A DNA stretch of 64,000 bases from DATDAH01 sp963845425 (GTDB lineage Bacteria; Actinomycetota; Acidimicrobiia; Acidimicrobiales; DATDAH01), in NCBI GenBank assembly GCA_963845425.1, contig CAWJSC010000004.1, positions 54,551-118,550 on the forward strand. Reading direction: 5' to 3'. This document shows positions 23,981-31,622 of this stretch, piece after piece. A model generated the notes under the pieces. It was not told where the DNA came from, searched no databases, and saw only the letters and a list, made by a program, of their open reading frames with translations. The first letter of the stretch is position 1. Each line of letters begins with the position of its first letter. The translations under genes and the position numbers were made by a program.

Positions 23981-24787
23981 ATGTTCGAGGGCAAGTCGGC
24001 GTTCATCACCGGCGGCGGGACCGGTATCGGTCTGGCCTGCGCGGCCACGATCGTGGAGCGGGGTGGCGTGGTCACCCTTGCCGGTCGCAGAACGGACGTG
24101 CTCGCCGAGGCAGCTCGAGGCCTGGGCAAAGCAGCAGGGTGGGTGCAGTGCGACATCACCGACTCCGACTCGGTGCAGCAGGCGGTCGCGACTGCCACCG
24201 AACGCAACGGCCCGCTCCGGTTGGCGGTGAACTCCGCCTTCCAAGCGATGGTCGGCAGCATCCTCGGCACCCCCGCAGACCTGTTCGCGCTGACGACCGA
24301 CGGCACCTTGAACGGGACCTACCGTGCCTTGCAGGCGGAAGGTCAGGCCATGGTCGAGGCCGGCGGCGGCAGCATCGTGAACATCAGCTCGGTCGCCGCC
24401 TCACGCAGCGGTCGTTGGGAATCTGCCTATGCCGCGTCGAAGGTCGGCGTGGACATGTTGACCCGCGTCGCCGCGGACGAATGGGGCCACTTCGGCATCA
24501 GGGTGAACTCGGTGCTGCCTGGCCTCATCACGACGGAGAATGCTGCTCCGTTGACCGACGATCCGGCAGTCGAGGCCGGCTTCCATCGCCAGACGCCCCT
24601 TGCCCGCCTCGGGTCACCGGCAGACGTCGCTCGTTGCGTCGCCTTCCTGCTCAGCGACGAAGCGGACTACGTCACCGGGCAATGTCTCGGCGTCGACGGC
24701 GGCCTGTCGCTGCGCGGGATCCCGGAACCTGAGCATGGGGACGTCCTCCGCCAACTGGTGCCTGACTTCTTCCCCGACATGGCGTGA
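23981..24787 (+). CDS. SDR family oxidoreductase
   Basis: A 268-residue short-chain dehydrogenase/reductase. Cofactor motif GGGTGIG at 11-17, preference for NADP suggested by AGRRTDV after the second strand, catalytic Ser in NISSVAAS (137-138), Tyr150 and Lys154 (YAASK), and the C-terminal VTGQCLGVDGGLSLRG. The usual NNAG at the end of strand 4 is replaced by VNSAF, as in DECR-like dienoyl-CoA reductases and some enoyl reductases, so fatty acyl-CoA or steroid-type substrates are plausible. GAGG-rich ribosome site upstream of ATG 23981. It sits between vapBC and the HepT scar, and looks intact. Confidence 0.9.
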   Translation: MFEGKSAFITGGGTGIGLACAATIVERGGVVTLAGRRTDVLAEAARGLGKAAGWVQCDITDSDSVQQAVATATERNGPLRLAVNSAFQAMVGSILGTPADLFALTTDGTLNGTYRALQAEGQAMVEAGGGSIVNISSVAASRSGRWESAYAASKVGVDMLTRVAADEWGHFGIRVNSVLPGLITTENAAPLTDDPAVEAGFHRQTPLARLGSPADVARCVAFLLSDEADYVTGQCLGVDGGLSLRGIPEPEHGDVLRQLVPDFFPDMA

Positions 24788-24797
24788 GGAAGGGTTC

Positions 24798-24915
24798 GCG
24801 ACCGTCCACCATCCGAGCGGGACTCGTGGCGGCGTCTCGTAGGTGACGGAGCCGAACGTCGTCGTCAGGCGGCATAGAGCCCTCATCGCCCACGAACGCC
24901 AACGAGGCGCGGGAC
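24798..24915 (-). pseudogene. Scar of a HepT-MNT toxin-antitoxin cassette (internal deletion)
   Basis: 24798-24879 matches 29130-29211 (start of the HepT gene, 72 of 75 bases over the core) and encodes MPPDDDVRLRHLRDAATSPA on the minus strand. Three bases later, 24883-24915 matches 29510-29542, the sequence upstream of the MNT gene (30 of 33). The intervening ~300 bp, which hold the MNT gene in the intact copy, are missing. So a second HepT-MNT cassette was once here; the MNT gene and most of HepT have been lost. Confidence 0.8.
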
Positions 24916-25007
24916 CGTCCAAGGTTCCAGCGCGGCGGGCGGTTGTCGTTCTCGTTGGGGAGGTGATCCCTCCGTTGCGGGTGGATCGGGTGGCGTAGCG
25001 TCGCCGC

Positions 25008-27775
25008 GTGGCATCGCTGCCGACGGGGACCGTGACGTTCCTGTTCACGGATCTGGAGGGCTCGACTCGCCGGTGGGAGGAGCATCGCGAGGAGATGCCC
25101 GACGCACTGGTCCGTCACGACGTCATCGTGAGGGAGGCGATCGAGTCTCACGGTGGGGTGGTGTTCTCCGAGATGGGTGACGGGATGGCCGCCGTCTTCG
25201 CCTCTCCCGGCGCTGCGATCGAGGGCGCGGTGGCGGCCCAGTTGGGGCTTGCGGATCACGACTGGGGGGTCATAGGGCCGTTGCGGGCCCGGATGGGCCT
25301 GCATGCCGGCGAGGGGGAGTTGCGCCCGGACGGTCACTACGTGAACCAGCCCTTGAACCGGTGCGCCCGGTTGATGGCGATCGCCCACGGGGGGCAGGTG
25401 GTGGCTTCCGAGACGGTGGAGAGTCTGCTGCGGACGGCCTTGCCGGAGGAGGTGACGTTGGTCGACGTGGGGGAGCACCGGTTGCGGGATCTGACCGACA
25501 CCCTCCAGGTGTTCCAGGTCGTGCATCCGCAGTTGGCCCGGGAGTTCCCGCCGTTGCGGTCCTTGAGCGCGCTGCCGGGGAACCTGCCCCGCCAGGTGAC
25601 GAGCTTCGTGGGCCGGGAGGCGGAGATCGAGTCGCTGGTGGATCTGGTGCGCACCTCGTCGTTGGTGACCCTGACCGGGGTCGGGGGTGTCGGCAAGACG
25701 CGACTCTCGCTTCAGGTGGCCGCCGAGGTGGTCACGGCCTTCCCGGATGGGGCGTGGCAGTGCGAGTTCGCGCCGATCACCGATCCGGGAGCGGTGTGGG
25801 ACGCATTGGCCGCCAGCCTGCGGGTGCAGCCCCACCCCGGCCGCAACCTCGACGAGCTGGTGCTCGACTATCTGGCTGCGAAGCGCCTGTTGCTGGTCGT
25901 CGACAACGCCGAGCACCTTCTCGATGCCGTCGCCCGCCAGGCCGACGCGATCCTGCGCCGGTGTGAGCAGGTGGTGGTGCTGGTGACGAGCCGGGAAGGA
26001 CTAGGCCTGCCTGGCGAAAGGATCGTCGCCGTCCGCTCGTTGGGCGTGCCCGCTGATGACGACGACGGCGATGCGTTGGCCAACGCGGAGGCCGTGCGGC
26101 TGTTCTCGGATCGGGCGTCCGCCGCCAAGCACGACTTCGTGCTCGACGAGCGGAACGCGACTGCGGTCGGGGTGTTGTGCCGCCGGCTGGACGGCATTCC
26201 GCTTGCCCTCGAGTTGGCGGCGGCGCGGGTGCGGTCGCTGTCACCCGAGGATCTCGTGGCCCGGTTGGATCAACGGTTCAAGCTCCTGACCGGTGGGAGC
26301 CGCGCCGCGCTCGAGCGGCATCAGACGCTGCGGAGCACGATCGACTGGTCCTATGACCTGCTCGAGCCGACCGAGCAGCAGGCGCTGGATCGCCTGTCGG
26401 TGTTCGCCGGGGGCTGTGACCTGCGCGCCGCGGAGGCGGTGCTGGCGGGTGACGACCTGGATGTCCTGGATGTCGTCGACGCGTTGGCTCATCTCGTCGA
26501 CAAGTCGCTGGTGATCGCCGACAGCGGGGACGACGGCAGCGTGCGGTACCGGCTGCTGGAGAGCATCCGCCAGTACGCCCGGGAGCGCCTCGAGGCCAGC
26601 GGGGACACGTCCGGGGTGCGTCGCCGCCACGCCGACCACTACGTCGAGGTCGCGGAGATCGCCGCCCCGCACCTGCGATCCCCGGACCAACTGGCCTGGG
26701 CGGAGGCCCTGGCCCGGGACACCGACAACTTCCGGGTCGTGCTGGACTGGGCCCTCGAGACCGCCTCGGTCGAGCACGTGTGCCGGATGATCGCCCCGCT
26801 CACCGTTCAGGGCCTGCCCATCGCCTACCTCGCGATGGACTGGGCGCAGACCGCGATCGACATCCCCGGGGGCGAGGAGGACCCTCGCTTCGAGGTGGTC
26901 GCCGCCTGGGCCGCATGGGGAGCGACCATGGGCAGTGACCTGGATCGGGCCGCCGACTTCATCGCCGTGGCGGAACGGGCCCAGGGCGGGTCGGGCGGGC
27001 CGGATCCGCTGTTGCTCCGAGCTCGGGCCGTTGCCGCCCACTTCGGCGGCAACGGTGACACGGCGATCAGGAGGCCCGCGCCTGGGTGACGGCGGCCAGG
27101 GAATCCGAGGACCACTTCGGACTCGCCGATTCCCTCGTCTTCCTCGGGGTCGCACTGGTCGCTGCTGCGCCCGATGCTGCCCGTGAGGCCTTCGACGAAG
27201 CGCAACACGTCGCGAGGACTGATGGGATTCCCTCCTCGCTCGCGCTCATCCTGTCGACCGTCGCGGGGTACCTCCCGATCGAGGAATCCGAGCGGGCGGT
27301 GTCGTTGCTCGACGAAGCCATCGCCGTCGGGCGCCGATGCGGTGACCAGATGGCGGTCTACGCCTCGATCTCGCACAAGGGAGCGATCGCGGCGCGCCGT
27401 GGTGACTGGCGCTCGGCCCTCGCCGCGGCCGCGGACGCCACCGAACCAGAGCTCGAGATGGGCGATGTCATCGGGCTCCAGAGCACGTACATGCTGGCCG
27501 CCGCAGCGTTCAGCGCTCTCGGGCACGACGAGGCCGCGGCCGTCGTCATCGGCAAGGTCGAATCGATCGACTCCTTGACGTCGGCCGCCTCCTTCGCGGT
27601 CGACCTGTACCCCGCGGCCGAAGCGCGGAGCCGTGACGTGCTCGGCGACCAACGACTGATGGTGCTGATGGACCAGGGCGCGGCCCTCGATCACCGCGCC
27701 GCCGTGGCCTACCTCCACACCGAAGCCGAGCGGGTCTTGGACTACCCGGCCCCCACAGGGGTCGAGCGGGGATAG
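25008..27775 (+). CDS. Class III cyclase-ATPase (AfsR/LuxR-like STAND) regulator, frameshifted near 27067
   Basis: Residues 1-170 are a class III cyclase domain with FTDLEGST (Asp15), SEMGDG (Asp58) and NRCAR (Asn117/Arg121). Then comes an NB-ARC/STAND ATPase with Walker A GVGGVGKT at 224-231, LLLVVDNAEHLL, TSREGLGLPGE and the GIPLALELAAARVRSLSPEDL region, a winged-helix part (RHQTLRSTIDWSYDLLEP) and TPR-like helices. The first frame ends at 27089 in RRPAPG; the C-terminal 230 residues continue in another frame from EARAWVTAARESEDHFGLAD to 27775. One extra base near 27067 gives a 922-residue protein. GTG start at 25008. Cousin of the gene at 11005 but with an NB-ARC-type ATPase. Lies between the two copies of the duplicated segment. 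Confidence 0.83.
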
Positions 27776-27887
27776 GACCTGAACCGAGAAGGTCTTCGGG
27801 TAGGTGCCCACGGCGTCAAGTACCGTCGTCGTGGCATGGCCGCTGGCGCCCTGCAGGGGGCACTCGACCTTGCCTGATCGTGAACCG

Positions 27888-28706
27888 ATGCAGACGCTCC
27901 TCGAGTATGGGGCGAGCCTCTCTTCTACATGGAAGCCCGAGGATGCGGTCCTGTTCGCGGCCGCGATCGGCGCTGACCCCGGCCACGACCTCGACTACCT
28001 CGACCTGTCCCGCGGACCCCGGGTCATGCCGACGTTCGCCTCCGTCCGCATGTCGCGGATGTGGAGTGACACAGACTGGGCGGCGCCGTGGGCAGTTGAC
28101 CCCCACGACACCTTCCTCCTCGGCTGTGACCTCTCGATTCACACGCATGTCCCGGCGACCGCCGCCACGGAAAGTGTCAACGAGGTAATTGAGCTCTGGG
28201 ACAAGGGCTCGTCGGCCGTGTTCGTTGCCGAGACACGCCTGGCGGTCGACGGTGAGCACGTGTCCTCCGTGCGATCCACGGTGATGGTCCAGGGACGGGG
28301 CGGCTTTGGCGGCGACCGGGGCCCGCGTCGAACGCCTCCACCGCCGCTCGACGCCGCCCGCGATCTTCCCGTCCACCTCCCCGCAAGCAGCGCCGTCCTC
28401 TACCAGCTGGTCGGGGAGCACAACCCCCACAGCCTCGATCCTGAGTTCGCCGCCCAGGCTGGCCTCCCCGGCCCGATCTCCGCAGGCCAGGTCTTGATCG
28501 GTGCCGCCAGCCGAACCCTCACCACCGCGTTCGCCGACGGCGACCACCGGGCCCTGACCCGTATAGCGGTCGACTACGCCGGCTCCCACGTCACCGGCCA
28601 GCCCCTGACGCTTCAGGTTCAGCAGGACGGGACCAACACCTTCGACTTCAACCTCATCTCAGGCGACCAACCGATCCTGCTGGGCGGGCGAGCCGAACTC
28701 ACCTGA
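27888..28706 (+). CDS. MaoC-like / double-hotdog hydratase homologue with altered catalytic residues
   Basis: A 272-residue relative of peroxisomal-type enoyl-CoA hydratase 2 (MaoC): an N-terminal hotdog (LLEYGASLSSTWKPEDAVLFAAAIGADP ... PRVMPTFASVRMSR), the GGFGGDRGP hinge, and a C-terminal hotdog. The hydratase motif normally reads Y-x-x-S-G-D-x-N-P-L-H-x-D-P with a later HG; here it is YQLVGEHNPHSLDP, so Asp becomes Glu, the His position is Ser, and the later HG is AG. Catalysis by the usual dyad is therefore doubtful. The ATG at 27888 is chosen over an upstream start that only adds unrelated residues. A decayed copy of its middle lies at 22985-23163. Confidence 0.75.
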   Translation: MQTLLEYGASLSSTWKPEDAVLFAAAIGADPGHDLDYLDLSRGPRVMPTFASVRMSRMWSDTDWAAPWAVDPHDTFLLGCDLSIHTHVPATAATESVNEVIELWDKGSSAVFVAETRLAVDGEHVSSVRSTVMVQGRGGFGGDRGPRRTPPPPLDAARDLPVHLPASSAVLYQLVGEHNPHSLDPEFAAQAGLPGPISAGQVLIGAASRTLTTAFADGDHRALTRIAVDYAGSHVTGQPLTLQVQQDGTNTFDFNLISGDQPILLGGRAELT

Positions 28707-28868
28707 TCCCGGTCGTCAATCTCACCCTGCGTGTCCGCCAGGGGATGCCGATTCCGAGCTCGGACTCTCGCGACATCACAAGCGCGGAGAGGGTGGGACA
28801 AAGCGCGAACCGCGACCTGTGGGTGGCGTTGTCGGTCGTGCTCGCTGAGGCGGCCGACCTTGGAGTGG

Positions 28869-29207
28869 TCAGACCTGCGCCGGCCCGTCGTCGAGGGCGT
28901 CAAGTAGCCGAGGCAGGTCCTCGGTGACGGTGGTCCAGAGGACATCGAGGTCGATGTCGAAGTAGTGGTGGACCAGGCGGTCTCGGGTGCGAGCTGCAGC
29001 TGACCATGGAACGTCTGGCAGTTCGGCCCGGGTCTCGGCGGTGACCTGCTTGGCGGCTTCACCGACGATCTCGACCAGCTTCGTGAGTGCCAGGCGGAGC
29101 ATCTCGTCATCGTCGAGGTCCTCCCGGGCGCGGCCCTCCACCATCCGAGCGGCACTTGTGGCGGCGTCTCGTAGGTGACGGAGCCGAACGTCGTCTTCAG
29201 GCGGCAT
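28869..29207 (-). CDS. HepT-like HEPN toxin (DUF86)
   Basis: A 112-residue all-helical HEPN-domain ribonuclease of the HepT type. The catalytic R-x4-6-H motif is seen as RDRLVHHYFDID (Arg75, His80, with Tyr82), with the typical preceding EIVGEAAKQVTAETR helix. Known role: toxin of the HepT-MntA systems, kept inactive when the antitoxin AMPylates the Tyr near the motif. The start ATG at 29207 overlaps the end of the MNT gene by 11 bp. A truncated duplicate of its 5' end is at 24798-24879. Confidence 0.9.
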   Translation of the reverse strand: MPPEDDVRLRHLRDAATSAARMVEGRAREDLDDDEMLRLALTKLVEIVGEAAKQVTAETRAELPDVPWSAAARTRDRLVHHYFDIDLDVLWTTVTEDLPRLLDALDDGPAQV

Positions 29208-29502
29208 AGAGCTCGCGTGCTTCGCTCTGGACACGGTCCCGGAAGTACCGACTGAGGTCCCCCGCGGTCCTCAGGTCGACCTCGCGACCCAGGATTCCAG
29301 TCAGTTCGATCTCCATCTCGGCGATGGCGAACAGGCCCGGTGTCCGACCGGGGAGAAAGTCGACCAGGAGGTCGAGGTCGCTCTCGGGCCCGAAGTCGTC
29401 ACCCAGTGCCGACCCGAAGAGCGCAAGCCGGCGGATCCCGTGGTGACGAGCGAACGCCGCGAGTTCAGAGTCCTCGACGGCGATGCCAGGCCTGAGCTCC
29501 AT
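29197..29502 (-). CDS. MntA-like minimal nucleotidyltransferase antitoxin
   Basis: A 101-residue minimal nucleotidyltransferase. Hallmark G-S-x10-D-x-D motif: FGSALGDDFGPESDLDLLV (Gly30-Ser31, Asp42, Asp44). Known role: antitoxin that AMPylates its HEPN partner (HepT). It is the first gene of the pair and overlaps hepT by 11 bp. Start ATG 29502 fits the family (N-terminus MELRPGIAVEDSELAAFARH). The sequence upstream of its start (29510-29542) is duplicated at 24883-24915. Confidence 0.9.
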   Translation of the reverse strand: MELRPGIAVEDSELAAFARHHGIRRLALFGSALGDDFGPESDLDLLVDFLPGRTPGLFAIAEMEIELTGILGREVDLRTAGDLSRYFRDRVQSEARELYAA

Positions 29503-29570
29503 GGTCCCATCATCGCCCACGAACGCCGCCGGGGCGCGGGACTTGGCCCGAACCCGACTGCGCTCGGCCC

Positions 29571-29969
29571 CTATTCGCCGTGGACGAAGAGGCAGAACGG
29601 ATGACCAGCAGGGTCCAGCATCACCCGAAGCCCGCTGGGATCTCGGTTCGGTGGTTGGTACGGCGCCTGGCCACCCCCTGCACGCAAGACGAGTTCGGCG
29701 GCAGCCTCGACGTCGTCCACGAGGATCTCGAAGTGCAGCATCTTCATCTGCTTGCCCGGTTCTTCTGGCCAGGTCGGGGACTCGTAGTGGGCGTCGGCCT
29801 GGAAGTTCAGGCCGACGCCGCCGTTCGGATCCCGGATCTGCACCCAGCCGACACCGTCGCGCGCCGTGATCTTCCAGCCGAACAAGTCGGAGTAGAACGC
29901 CGCCAACGCCTCGGCATCCAAGCAGTCGACCGTGATTGTGGTCCAGACGAACGAGGGCTTGCTCCCCAT
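29571..29969 (-). CDS. VOC family protein
   Basis: A 132-residue glyoxalase/bleomycin-resistance type protein. It starts with TTITVDCLDAEALAAFYSDLFGWKI and ends with LDPAGHPFCLFVHGE, both standard for the small VOC group that is common in actinobacteria; the middle PEEPGKQMKMLHFEILVDDVEAAAELV is also diagnostic. The ligand is unknown. The ATG at 29969 fits; the frame continues upstream only in low-complexity sequence. It lies between the HepT-MNT pair and tRNA-Ser. Confidence 0.88.
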   Translation of the reverse strand: MGSKPSFVWTTITVDCLDAEALAAFYSDLFGWKITARDGVGWVQIRDPNGGVGLNFQADAHYESPTWPEEPGKQMKMLHFEILVDDVEAAAELVLRAGGGQAPYQPPNRDPSGLRVMLDPAGHPFCLFVHGE

Positions 29970-30121
29970 GCGCGAATCTTTGCCGGAGCGGGCGGCCCAC
30001 GCCCGCGCGGTGATCTGCGGCGGACGCAGTCCGGGTCAAACCTGTCCCACCCGCCCAACGTCGACTGGACCGCCGAAACGCATCCTCTACCAGGGAGAAC
30101 GAAGTCATTCCCACAACGGAG

Positions 30122-30212
30122 CGGAGAGGGTGGGATTTGAACCCACGAGCAACCTTGCGGTCACTAACGCCTTAGCAGGGCGCCCCGATCAGCCAGACTC
30201 CGGCACCTCTCC
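30122..30212 (-). tRNA. tRNA-Ser (anticodon GCT)
   Basis: The minus strand folds with acceptor GGAGAGG/CCTCTCC, D-arm TGCCGGAGTCTGGCTGATCG, anticodon region CCCTGCTAAGG (anticodon GCT), a long class II variable arm, and T-arm GTGGGTTCAAATCCCAC. Long variable arm and the anticodon identify serine (AGC/AGU codons). No CCA is encoded. Confidence 0.93.
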
Positions 30213-30257
30213 TGAACGAGGCGATGGTAGCGAGCCGCTGCCGACTCGGTCCCACTG

Positions 30258-30776
30258 TCAAACCGGGACCGACACCCCGACACCGCCCCGGGTCTCGGCC
30301 CCGTAGCGACGCTTCTCGGCCTCGATGTCGAGCGGGCCGATGCGGGACCGGGCCTCGATGGCCTGGTCGTCGATGAGGTCGGCGGGCACGAGCCAGGACA
30401 CCTCGAACTCGAGGCCGTCGGGGTCGTGGGCGTAGAGGGCCTTGGTCGTGCCGTGGTCGCTGGCGCCAGCGAGGGCGCCCCGCTCCGAGAGCACGTCGGC
30501 CAGGCGCTCCAGCTCGGCCAGCGTGTTGACCTCCCAGGCCAGGTGGTAGAGCCCGACGCTCTGGCGGCCGGCGCCGGAGGGGGCGGCGGCCTCACCGATC
30601 CCGAAGATCCCGAGGTCGTGGTCGTTGGTCGACCCGGCGGCCTGGAGGAAGACGGCCTGGTCCATGCCCTCCACGACGTTCAGGCGCCGGAAGCCGAGGA
30701 CCTCCTCGTAGAAGGCGGCGGACCGCTGGGCGTCCCGCACGTAGAGCACGGCGTGGTTCAGGCGGGTAACAGGCAC
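30258..30776 (-). CDS. VOC family protein (catechol-dioxygenase-like)
   Basis: A 172-residue VOC protein resembling extradiol dioxygenase/glyoxalase domains: RLNHAVLYVRDAQRSAAFYEEVLGFRR, GLYHLAWEVNTLAELERLADVL, TTKALYAHDPDGLEFEVSWLV. Metal-binding candidates are His6, the His in GLYHLAW and Glu in GLEFEV, the pattern of an active VOC metal site. The GTG at 30776 gives a start just before the first strand; CGGAGG lies about 13 nt upstream. The substrate is unknown. Divergent from the AMIN-like gene. Confidence 0.88.
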   Translation of the reverse strand: MPVTRLNHAVLYVRDAQRSAAFYEEVLGFRRLNVVEGMDQAVFLQAAGSTNDHDLGIFGIGEAAAPSGAGRQSVGLYHLAWEVNTLAELERLADVLSERGALAGASDHGTTKALYAHDPDGLEFEVSWLVPADLIDDQAIEARSRIGPLDIEAEKRRYGAETRGGVGVSVPV

Positions 30777-30866
30777 ACCCGGTCGAACGGCCTCCGTTGA
30801 CGGGCTATTCCGCCCCGGGAGGAGAAGTCGGTGACAAGGGCCCGCACGGGGGTGTAGGACGGGAGC

Positions 30867-31406
30867 GTGAAACGCCTCCTGGTCCTGGTCGTCACGGTGC
30901 TCGGCCTGCTGGTCCTGCCCGCCATCCCCGCCGGCGCCGCCCCCGAAGCGGGTTGTGCGGTGACGTGGGGAAGCATGCCCAAGTCCGCCGGGCCGTCGAC
31001 CAGCCCGTTCTCGGAGATCGTGGACGTCCGCACCGGGCGCCATGCCTGTTACGACCGCCTGGTGGTCGATCTCGACGGCCCGGCCTCCGGCTACGTCGTC
31101 CGCTACGTGAACGTGTTCCGGGCGGAGGGGTCCGGTCAGGTCATCCCGCTGCCGGGTGGGGCGAAGATCGAGATCGTCGTGCGGGCTCCGGCCAACGACG
31201 TCAACGGGAATCCGACCTACCCCGGGGTCGTGGGCCGGCACCTGCCCGGCGTGTCGGTGGCCGGCTACGACACGTTCCGGTCGACCCGCTACGGCGGTTC
31301 CTTCGAGGGCCTGACCACGCTCGGGCTCGGCGTGCGGGCCCGCCTGCCCTTCCGGGTGTTCAAGATGGGGAACCGGGTGGTCATCGACGTCGCCCACCAC
31401 TGGTAG
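30867..31406 (+). CDS. Secreted AMIN-like domain protein
   Basis: A 179-residue exported protein: signal peptide VKRLLVLVVTVLGLLVLPAIPAGAA, then one beta-rich domain (EIVDVRTGRHACYDRLVVDL, YVVRYVNVFRAEGSGQVIPL, GYDTFRSTRYGGSFEGLTTLGLGVRARLPFRVF, VVIDVAHHW). It matches the actinobacterial AMIN-like family, a secreted beta-barrel domain thought to bind the cell envelope. Two cysteines (Cys31, Cys61 or so) could pair. The GTG at 30867 directly opens the signal peptide. The next 216 bp to 31622 hold no gene I can support. Confidence 0.82.
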   Translation: MKRLLVLVVTVLGLLVLPAIPAGAAPEAGCAVTWGSMPKSAGPSTSPFSEIVDVRTGRHACYDRLVVDLDGPASGYVVRYVNVFRAEGSGQVIPLPGGAKIEIVVRAPANDVNGNPTYPGVVGRHLPGVSVAGYDTFRSTRYGGSFEGLTTLGLGVRARLPFRVFKMGNRVVIDVAHHW

Positions 31407-31622
31407 GTCCCTCCATCGGTGACCTCCTGGGCGGGCCTGGCGCCGAACCTCACCTGGCGGCCCTCGCAGCGTCACCTCCGCGAGCTCGCGGCCAGGGTCG
31501 ATGACGAGCGCTGGCACCTCTGTGCCCCGCCCGGAGCGGCCCGACGAGCTGCGCCGGAGCCTTTGCTGGTCGAAACCTGCCCCTGGACGACGGTGACGGC
31601 GGGGCGCCGACGCCCTGCGAGG

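Noticed and set aside
28719..28868. Short plus-strand frame (MPIPSSDSRDITSAERVGQ...) after the MaoC-like gene
   Set aside because: Sixty codons, no recognisable fold, overlaps the 3' end of HepT; not supported as a gene.
31407..31622. Small frames in the gap between the AMIN-like and propeller genes
   Set aside because: Short, Arg/Pro-rich, no ribosome site or motif.
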